Origin: CALFCX01 sp964603025 | GTDB taxonomy: Bacteria; Margulisbacteria; WOR-1; JAKLHX01 | DNA: 14,882 nucleotides | Direction of reading: 5' to 3' | Assembly: GCA_964603025.1 (NCBI GenBank) | Contig: CAZRTO010000037.1 | Coordinates: 1-14,882 of the forward strand | In this document: piece by piece, positions 5,121-11,673 of the stretch | Position numbering within the stretch: the stretch's first letter is position 1 | Layout: each line of letters begins with the position of its first letter | The notes under the pieces: model-generated | The model's input: the letters and a program-made list of their open reading frames with translations, nothing else | What the model was told of the DNA's origin: nothing | Database searches by the model: none | Made by a program: the position numbers and the translations under genes

Positions 5121-6360
5121 TGATAAGCTTTAAAAGCATGCACGGCGATCTAAAAAGAACAGCGTCCGAAGAAAAAGTCTCAATATCATATGTCACAAAA
5201 GGGCTTAAAGAAGGCACTATCGTCATTCCCCACAATCCCGTCCATAAATACTGCAGGCCGACAGGCATAGGCAGAGGCCTCCGCACAAAAGTGAACGCCA
5301 ATATCGGTACTTCCCAGGATTATCCTTCGCTATCTCAAGAATTAAAAAAACTCGAGGTCTGCATAGAAGCCAAAGCCGATACCGTGATGGATCTAAGCAC
5401 CGGCGGGAATATTGACAGGGTGAGGAAAGAGATTATCAAGAACAGTCCTCTTCCCGTGGGTACGGTGCCCATTTATCAGGCGGTGGCTGAAGCCAGAGGG
5501 CTGAATAATCTTACCGCTGATATTCTTTTTGACACGGTAGAAAAGCACGCCTCCGACGGGGTTGACTTTATGACGATACACAGCGGCGTCAATCTTGCCG
5601 TTTCAAAAGTGATAAATAAGAAAAAGCGCCTCATGGGGATCGTAAGCCGAGGAGGCGCGATGCTTTATGCCTGGATGCGCAAGAACAGAAAAGAAAATCC
5701 TCTTTACGAGCAATTCGACAGGCTTTTATCGATATTAAAAAAATACAAAGTCTGTCTTAGTCTAGGCGACGGCCTGCGGCCCGGATCGATATGGGATTCC
5801 GGGGATGCCGGGCAAATAGGGGAGCTCAAGGTGCTTGGCAGCCTAGCCAGGCGTGCCCGCAAAGCCGGTGTGCAGGTGATCATAGAAGGTCCAGGTCATG
5901 TGCCGATAAACGAGATCGTCGAACAGATGAAACTAGAAAAAAAACTGTGTAGCGGAGCGCCTTTTTATGTGCTTGGGCCGCTGCCGACGGACATTGGTGC
6001 GGGTTACGACCATATAACTTGCGCGATCGGCGGCGCGCTGGCGGCAAGCGCAGGCGCCGATTATCTCTGTTATGTCACCCCTTCGGAGCACCTGGGACTG
6101 CCTTCCGTTGAGGACGTGAGAGAAGGCATCATTGCTTCGCGCATCGCCGCACATATCGGCGACATCGCCAAGGGCGTTCCGGGAGCCAAGGAAAAAGACC
6201 TTGCGATGTCAAAGGCCAGAAAGGCGCTCAATTGGGGAAAACAGATTATGCTGGCGCTGGATCCGGTCAAGGCGAAAAAATATCACGACAATCTCTCCTC
6301 AGGCCGCAAAGACGTCTGCACTATGTGCGGCGATTTTTGCGCGATGAAAGTGTTTGGCGG
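5120..6360 (+). CDS. thiC: Phosphomethylpyrimidine synthase ThiC (3' end in gap)
   Basis: ThiC is the radical-SAM enzyme that rearranges aminoimidazole ribotide into the HMP phosphate of thiamine. Visible here are 414 residues: GLRTKVNANIGTS near 53-65, VDFMTIHSGV at 128-137, SRGGA at 176-180, SLGDGLRPGS at 214-223, EGPGH at 246-250, YVLGPLPTDIGAGYDHI near 273-289 and YVTPSEHLGLP at 318-328. The cluster motif is Cys400-x2-Cys403-x3-Cys407, one residue tighter in the second interval than the CX2CX4C of the E. coli-type enzyme; from memory, short clostridial ThiC proteins have the same tight form. The length is that of the short anaerobic ThiC, so only about 10-20 codons should be missing in the gap. 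It starts on a TAATG overlap with the SLOG gene. The ThiC paralogue BzaF (5-hydroxybenzimidazole synthase, vitamin B12 lower ligand) cannot be fully excluded by eye. No TPP riboswitch precedes the pair. Confidence 0.93.
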
Positions 6361-6460
6361 NNNNNNNNNNNNNNNNNNNNNNNNNNNNNNNNNNNNNNNN
6401 NNNNNNNNNNNNNNNNNNNNNNNNNNNNNNNNNNNNNNNNNNNNNNNNNNNNNNNNNNNN
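6361..6460. other. Assembly gap (100 N)
   Basis: Exactly 100 N. The left flank ends inside thiC and the right flank starts exactly at an ATG of a glycosyltransferase. The open frame running through the N from thiC into the glycosyltransferase is an artefact. True distance and adjacency are unknown. Confidence 0.97.
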
Positions 6461-7570
6461 ATGAAAGTAGCCATCACCCACGATTGGCTTGTTTCCCGCG
6501 GAGGCGCGGAAAAAGTACTTGAATCGCTCCTCGAAGTGTTCCCGGGAGCCGATGTGTACACCTCTGTTTGCGACAGGAACCAGCTGCCCCCGGAATTTAA
6601 CGGCGTAAAAATATCCACGTCATTTATACAAAACCTGCCTTTTGCCGTGCAAAAATACCGCTCTTATATAGGGCTTATGCCCGCGGCCTTTAAAAGCTTT
6701 GACCTGAGAGGGTACGATGTCGTGATCTCAAACTCGCATGCCTGCGCCAAGTGTATACGCGTTCCGTCCGGGGCGGCGCATATATGCTACTGCCTGACCC
6801 CCATGCGATACATATGGGATATGTACGGAGATTATATGAGATACGAAAAGACCGGGCCTCTTGTCAGGCTGCTGGCTCCAGCTGCCGCCGCGTACCTCAG
6901 GAGAATGGATGTGTCCTCCGCCGCCGGCGTGGACGCTTTTGCGGCCATCTCTGGCTTTGTGTCCCAGAGGATCAGGAAATACTACGGCCGTGAAAGCGCG
7001 GTCATTTTTCCTCCGGTCGAGACCGGACGATTTTCACTGTCACAACAGACCGGAGATTATTTTCTGGTGGTCTCAAGGCTGGTGCCTCAAAAAAGAACGG
7101 ACGCGATAATAAAGGCCTTCAATGAACTGAAGCTGCCGCTCAAGATAGTCGGGACAGGCCGGCAGGAGCCGGAACTCAAAAAACTGGCAGGGCCCAACGT
7201 GGAATTCCTGGGATATGTGTCCGAAGAGGAAAAGGCCGGGCTTTTATCAAGATGCAGGGCTCTCGTGTTCGCGAGCCTGGAGGATTTTGGGATAGTGCCG
7301 GTGGAGGCCATGGCTTCCGGAAGGCCGGTGATAGCCTACGGCGCCGGCGGAGTGCTGGATACCGTGGTGCCGGGAGAGACAGGGATACTATTTTCCGAGC
7401 AGACACCTGAATCGATAGCCGGGGCCGTGTTAAAATTCGAGAAGATGGACATCGATCCGGTACATATAAAAAGATCAGCTGAAAGGTTCGGGAAAGAGCT
7501 TTTTAAGCAGGAGATCAAAAAGTTCGTTCTGGAAGCCGCGGCCGCACCCGAAAAAAGGAGCGGCAGGTGA
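6461..7570 (+). CDS. Glycosyltransferase family 4 (GT-B), likely exopolysaccharide mannosyl/glycosyl transferase
   Basis: This 369-residue GT-B enzyme transfers a sugar from a nucleotide donor to a growing lipid-linked glycan at the cytoplasmic membrane face. The N-terminus KVAITHDWLVSRGGAEKVLESLL is the acceptor-side signature of the WbaZ-like GT4 group, with CLTPMRYIWDMYGDY at 111-125. The C-terminal GT1 domain begins near 198 (YFLVVSRLVPQKRTDAIIKAF) and holds the EX7E pair E274/E282 in EDFGIVPVEAMASGRPVIAYGAGG. The ATG is the first base after the gap; its fit to family N-termini suggests this is the real start, but upstream sequence is missing. The stop overlaps the GTG of the next gene by three bases (GTGA), so the two are translationally coupled. 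Donor and linkage are not deducible. Confidence 0.88.
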   Translation: MKVAITHDWLVSRGGAEKVLESLLEVFPGADVYTSVCDRNQLPPEFNGVKISTSFIQNLPFAVQKYRSYIGLMPAAFKSFDLRGYDVVISNSHACAKCIRVPSGAAHICYCLTPMRYIWDMYGDYMRYEKTGPLVRLLAPAAAAYLRRMDVSSAAGVDAFAAISGFVSQRIRKYYGRESAVIFPPVETGRFSLSQQTGDYFLVVSRLVPQKRTDAIIKAFNELKLPLKIVGTGRQEPELKKLAGPNVEFLGYVSEEEKAGLLSRCRALVFASLEDFGIVPVEAMASGRPVIAYGAGGVLDTVVPGETGILFSEQTPESIAGAVLKFEKMDIDPVHIKRSAERFGKELFKQEIKKFVLEAAAAPEKRSGR

Positions 7571-8976
7571 AGATAAAAAGGACGTTCTTTTTCAATATAC
7601 TGCTGATGTTCTTCGATGTGCTGGCGATCAACGCATCTTTTATCCTGGGGGATTTTCTCAAGCACCGCTATGTGGACCCTCCTATGCTTGTGGCCGCCCA
7701 GAACTCAAGGCTGCTCTTGTTCGCCACGGTCACCATGCTGGCGTTCTTCAACCTTTTCAGGCTGTACGATACAGGACTGAAGCGCTCAGAGGTGGATGAG
7801 GTCGGGGCGGTAGCCGGGGCGCTGACCGCGGGGATGCTGTTCTTTGAGTTCATGACGCTCTTTTACAGGGACATGATATTCAAAAGAATGACCATATTCT
7901 ACGCCTGGATATTCTCGCTCGTTCTTATCGTGGTTTTCAGGCTATTGTTCATCCAGTTCAGGAAATGGCTTTACAGAAGAGGGGTCGGGGTGTCCAACAT
8001 CCTGGTGATCGGCACCGGAGAAGAGGCCCGGTTGCTCATGCAGCGGATCAAAGGACATCCGGAAATGGGCCTTAATATAACGGGTTTCCTGCGTCTCAAA
8101 GACGAGCCCGGGGCTTTTGCCGATGCGGGCATGAATATCCTGGGAGATGTATCCGAGCTGGAGGGCCTAATAGTCAAGCTTGGGATCAACAGTGTGATAT
8201 TTGCGGTCTCCGACGCTCCGAATCAGCTGATAATGGACCTGGTTGAGAAGTGCGAGCTGAACAAGGCCGAGTTCAAGTTCGTTCCGCGTGTGCTGGACAT
8301 AATAGAATCCCGCGTGAGTTCCGACGAGGTCGTGGGCGTTCCTCTCATCACAGTGAAAGAGATCAAACTGTACGGATTGAATGCTTTGCTCAAAAGAGTG
8401 TCGGATCTGGTCTATTCCGCGGTCCTGCTGGTGTTTGCCGCGCCAGTTATCGGGCTGATAGCCCTGCTGATAAAGCTGGATTCTCCCGGCGGGGCCTTCT
8501 TTGTGCAGAGAAGAGTGGGGCTGGGGGGCAGGGAGTTTGATATGTATAAATTCCGTTCCATGAGGTCCGGGGCAGAGAGAGAGCTTGACAAAGTGGCTTC
8601 AATGAACGAGGCGGACGGACTAATATTCAAAATGCGGAACGATCCGCGTGTCACCAGGGTCGGCAGGTTCTTGCGTAAATGGAGCCTTGATGAACTTCCT
8701 CAGATATTCAATGTCATAAAAGGGCAGATGAGCTTTGTCGGTCCGAGGCCGCCGCTGCCCGAAGAGGTCAGGAATTATAATTCCTGGCACAGAAAAAGAC
8801 TGCGTGTGGCTCCGGGAATGACGGGTTTGTGGCAGGTGAGCGGGCGCAGCGATATATCGTTTGACGAGATGGTTAAGCTGGACATTTACTATATCGAGTC
8901 CTGGTCGCTTTGGCAGGATATCAAAATACTGCTCAGGACCGTGCCCGTTGTCCTGCTGGCGAAAGGAGCGTACTGA
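7567..8976 (+). CDS. Polyprenyl-phosphate sugar-phosphate transferase (PHPT, priming glycosyltransferase, WcaJ/WbaP type)
   Basis: This integral membrane enzyme starts exopolysaccharide repeat-unit synthesis by moving a hexose-1-phosphate from a nucleotide sugar to undecaprenyl phosphate. At 469 residues it is of normal length. Four N-terminal membrane helices lie at about 7-28, 48-66, 83-100 and 110-128. A Rossmann-like soluble domain follows (NILVIGTGEEARLL, residues 144-157), then a membrane or re-entrant helix at 283-303, then the catalytic Bac_transf domain: KFRSMR at 328-333, the catalytic Asp-Glu pair D375-E376 in SLDELPQ, FVGPRPP at 390-396 and PGMTGLWQVSGRS at 416-428. The start is a GTG with AGGAG at 7556-7560 and a six-base spacer, overlapping the stop of the upstream glycosyltransferase. 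The sugar substrate (Glc, Gal or other) cannot be decided by eye. Confidence 0.93.
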   Translation: MKIKRTFFFNILLMFFDVLAINASFILGDFLKHRYVDPPMLVAAQNSRLLLFATVTMLAFFNLFRLYDTGLKRSEVDEVGAVAGALTAGMLFFEFMTLFYRDMIFKRMTIFYAWIFSLVLIVVFRLLFIQFRKWLYRRGVGVSNILVIGTGEEARLLMQRIKGHPEMGLNITGFLRLKDEPGAFADAGMNILGDVSELEGLIVKLGINSVIFAVSDAPNQLIMDLVEKCELNKAEFKFVPRVLDIIESRVSSDEVVGVPLITVKEIKLYGLNALLKRVSDLVYSAVLLVFAAPVIGLIALLIKLDSPGGAFFVQRRVGLGGREFDMYKFRSMRSGAERELDKVASMNEADGLIFKMRNDPRVTRVGRFLRKWSLDELPQIFNVIKGQMSFVGPRPPLPEEVRNYNSWHRKRLRVAPGMTGLWQVSGRSDISFDEMVKLDIYYIESWSLWQDIKILLRTVPVVLLAKGAY

Positions 8977-8980
8977 CCCA

Positions 8981-10750
8981 GTGGAATTGAGACACCTTTT
9001 GGAAGCGTTCATGCGGCGCGGCACGCTTTTTTTCAGGACCGTCATTGTTTTTGTCGCCGCAGGCGTGCTTTTTTCAGCTCTGCTGCGCGACAATTATACT
9101 GCGACGTCCAAGATACTTATCGCCAAAAGTTTTTCGGGTGAAGAGGTTCTTTTCTCTTTTGCCGGATCGGCCCAGGGGGACAGAAAAGCCGATATGGACC
9201 GGCAGGTGGAGATTCTAAAGAGCGGGCCGGTCATCAACGAAGTAATAAAGGAGCTCGATCTGCGCGCTGATAAGGGCAGCCTTCTGAGCGCTGATCAGGT
9301 CCTTGGCAGGATAAGGACAAAGCCGGTCTGGGAGGCCGACATAATAGAGGTGACCGCTTCGTCAAATAAACAGGGGGAGGCCGCGGCCCTTGCCAATTCC
9401 GTCGCTCGGCAGTATGTAAGATGGGTCCAGAGGCTCAAAAAAGAAGAAACTGATAATACCATAGCGTACATTTCCTCTGAAATGGAGAGGATAAAGGCCG
9501 GCCAGCAGGCTCTCGAGAAAGAAACGGCCGCTTTCAAAAAAGAAAATCCAAAAGCGGCGCTGTCTGACGATCTGAGGAACAAGGCCGAAAAGAACGCCGA
9601 GGCTTTGGTGGAAAAGGCGAAGATAGAGGCCGAGATCAAAAGGACCACGACAGCCGGGATCTTCGGCAGGGACGCCGACCGGGTGGCTGAACTGAACAGA
9701 CAGATCTCGGTGCTCGACAAGGCGTTGTCAAGGCACGAAGAAGATGCCACGGGGCTTCCGGGAGCGGAAAAGCGGCTCTATTCACTGGTCAGGGACGGGC
9801 GCGCGTATAACACGCTTTATCCTATGTTCGCGCACAAGCTCAATGAGATCAAGGTCTCCGAAGCTCTCAATACAGCTCCGGTTCAGGTGGTCTCGTTCGC
9901 CGGTTCGGAGAGAAAACCGGTAAGGACAAAAGGCCCCCTGACCGTGCTCGCGGTGCTGCTTGTGGCGGTGTTCGCCGGTTTTATCGCCGTTTTCGGCGCG
10001 GATTATTTTGACCAGTCAATAAGATGTCCGGAGGATGTGATCTGCCAGCTGGGGATGAAGTTCATCGGCCGCACTCCGCGTATAAACCTGCCGGATTTCA
10101 ACAGAAGGAATGAGATAGTGATCGGCGCGGCGGACGAGTATGAGCCGCTGCTGGCGCTGCTGAATGACATATCCTCGTGCATAGCTTCAGCACTTCCTCC
10201 GGACCGCAAAAAGACCGTAGCGTTCATTTCCCCCATAAGGAACGACGGAAAATCATTTATTGCCGCGGCTTTTGCCTACAGCATATCCAAAGCCGGCGCC
10301 AAGGCCGTTGTGGTGGATGCGGATGTCAGAACGCGTCTCCAAAGCAGGATACATCCGGACAGCGCCGGAGAAGGGCTCGCTGAAGCCCTGTCCCAGGGGA
10401 AGAGCGCTCTTAGCTTTGTGAGAGCTACTTCTAAACAGCAGGTGGATGTCCTGTTCGCAGGAGACACGGCCGTTTATGAAAAGACCCAAGTATTTTCGGA
10501 CAGAGAAGCCGTGCGAGGGATCATTTCGGAACTTTCCGGATCCTATTCTTCGGTAATAGTGGATTGTCCGGCTGCCGACGGGACCCCGGGAGCCGTTGAG
10601 ACGGCATCTTCATGCGATGCGGCGGTCATGGTGGTGCCCGCTGGAGTGGTGGACAAAAAGGCGGTGCTTGACGCGACGACCATAATGACAAAGGCCGGAG
10701 TTAAATTTGCGGGGATAGTGCTTTCCGAGATCAGGACCGGAACGGCCTGA
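8981..10750 (+). CDS. Wzz chain-length determinant fused to BY-kinase-like ATPase (CpsD/CapB type), degenerate
   Basis: This is a polysaccharide co-polymerase of 589 residues. I chose the GTG at 8981, four bases after the previous stop, because it gives (M)ELRHLLEAFMRRG, the usual Wzz opening; AGGAG at 8964-8968 is a little far (12 bases). ATG 9011 is the alternative. TM1 is at about 15-36. A long charged periplasmic part follows, with coiled-coil character at about 150-270. TM2 is at about 320-341, then DYFDQSIRCPEDV, typical of the cytoplasmic linker. The ATPase domain has a Walker A-like NDGKS (421-425, Lys424), Walker A' VVVDADVR (D446, D448) and Walker B VIVDCP (D528). Canonical CpsD Walker A is GEGKS/T, so the loop is altered. 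The C-terminus ends SEIRTGTA with no tyrosine cluster, so classic tail autophosphorylation looks absent. Context points to chain-length control for the glycan built by the upstream genes. Confidence 0.85.
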   Translation: MELRHLLEAFMRRGTLFFRTVIVFVAAGVLFSALLRDNYTATSKILIAKSFSGEEVLFSFAGSAQGDRKADMDRQVEILKSGPVINEVIKELDLRADKGSLLSADQVLGRIRTKPVWEADIIEVTASSNKQGEAAALANSVARQYVRWVQRLKKEETDNTIAYISSEMERIKAGQQALEKETAAFKKENPKAALSDDLRNKAEKNAEALVEKAKIEAEIKRTTTAGIFGRDADRVAELNRQISVLDKALSRHEEDATGLPGAEKRLYSLVRDGRAYNTLYPMFAHKLNEIKVSEALNTAPVQVVSFAGSERKPVRTKGPLTVLAVLLVAVFAGFIAVFGADYFDQSIRCPEDVICQLGMKFIGRTPRINLPDFNRRNEIVIGAADEYEPLLALLNDISSCIASALPPDRKKTVAFISPIRNDGKSFIAAAFAYSISKAGAKAVVVDADVRTRLQSRIHPDSAGEGLAEALSQGKSALSFVRATSKQQVDVLFAGDTAVYEKTQVFSDREAVRGIISELSGSYSSVIVDCPAADGTPGAVETASSCDAAVMVVPAGVVDKKAVLDATTIMTKAGVKFAGIVLSEIRTGTA

Positions 10751-10767
10751 CGAGAAAGGGGAACAGA

Positions 10768-11673
10768 ATGCTCAAGACAGCGGTACTCGGGACCGGTTTC
10801 ATGGGACAGCTCCACTGCAAGGCTTACGCCTCGCTTGAGGACGCGGAATTCATAGGAGTGTTTGACGCTGATGATTCAAGAGCGCAGGAAACAGCTTCAA
10901 AATACCGTGTCAAGGCTTTTTCATCCGCATCGGAGCTGATAGAGGCCGCGGACGCGGTCAGCATAGCCGTCCCGACAGTGCTGCATCACAAGTCCTGCAT
11001 GGAGTGTCTGGCCAGGGACCGGCATATACTTATCGAAAAGCCCATAGCGGCCACGATAGATCAGGCCCGGGACATAGTTGCCGCTGTGCAAAAAAGTCCC
11101 GTGGTGGCCGCCGTTGGATATATAGAGCGGTTCAATCCGGCCGTTACTGAGTTCCTGCGGCTGCTCAAGGACCGCCGCGTGAAGTACTTTGAGTCCGTCC
11201 GGTCGGCCCCCAGGGTGGACAGGGCCAACGATGTCAGCGCGGTCTTTGACCTTATGATACATGATATCGATATAGCTCTTGCCGCCGTTAAGGACGCGGC
11301 GAAAAGCGTATCTTCCGCCGGAGAAAAAATAGATTCAAAAGTGTTCAACCGGGTATCTGCTGAGGTGGTGTTCGGGGGCGGCGCCAAGGCGGTGCTTGCC
11401 ACGGACAAAACAGCTCCCGAAAAGGTCCGCAGGATAAAGGCTGTCTGCGACGGGTTTACGGTGGAAGCCGACCTGCTCAACAGGAAGATAAAGCATAATC
11501 TGAGCGGGGAATTCACTGTCTATCCCGTGGACGGTCCCGAACCCATCAAGGAAGAGATAAAGGATTTTGCGGATTCCGTCAGAGGGATCAGCGTTCCCAG
11601 GGTTTCCGCGAAGGACAGCCTGCTTTCATTCGAGCTGGCCTGGGAAATAGAGGAGAAACTGTCGTCTATTTGA
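10768..11673 (+). CDS. Gfo/Idh/MocA-family NAD(P)-dependent oxidoreductase, probably sugar or nucleotide-sugar dehydrogenase
   Basis: This cytoplasmic oxidoreductase has 301 residues. The Rossmann fold begins at once: VLGTGFMG at 6-13 gives the GxGxxG nucleotide loop. The family EKP is at 90-92 (ILIEKPIAA), GYIERFNPAV at 117-126, and LMIHDIDIAL at 162-171 supplies His165 and Asp168 in the catalytic region. The combination of ERFNP and MIHDIDI resembles UDP-GlcNAc 3-dehydrogenases (GnnA/WlbA-like), so oxidation of a UDP-amino sugar towards a 3-keto or 2,3-diamino sugar is the favoured guess, not a proof. An AAGGGG (10756-10761) lies six bases before the ATG. It follows the Wzz gene by 17 bases and is probably the last gene of that operon. 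Its 3' end overlaps the minus-strand secreted-protein gene by 8 bp. Confidence 0.85.
   Translation: MLKTAVLGTGFMGQLHCKAYASLEDAEFIGVFDADDSRAQETASKYRVKAFSSASELIEAADAVSIAVPTVLHHKSCMECLARDRHILIEKPIAATIDQARDIVAAVQKSPVVAAVGYIERFNPAVTEFLRLLKDRRVKYFESVRSAPRVDRANDVSAVFDLMIHDIDIALAAVKDAAKSVSSAGEKIDSKVFNRVSAEVVFGGGAKAVLATDKTAPEKVRRIKAVCDGFTVEADLLNRKIKHNLSGEFTVYPVDGPEPIKEEIKDFADSVRGISVPRVSAKDSLLSFELAWEIEEKLSSI

Noticed and set aside
5120..7570. A continuous 816-residue frame joining ThiC to the glycosyltransferase
   Set aside because: The frame passes through 100 N that happen to keep phase (447 codons). The two halves are unrelated complete family domains, and the second begins with its own normal ATG.
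8861..8980. An upstream extension of the Wzz gene to ATG 8861
   Set aside because: The extension overlaps the conserved end of the sugar-phosphate transferase by 116 bases and reads as low-complexity shadow. GTG 8981 gives the expected Wzz N-terminus.
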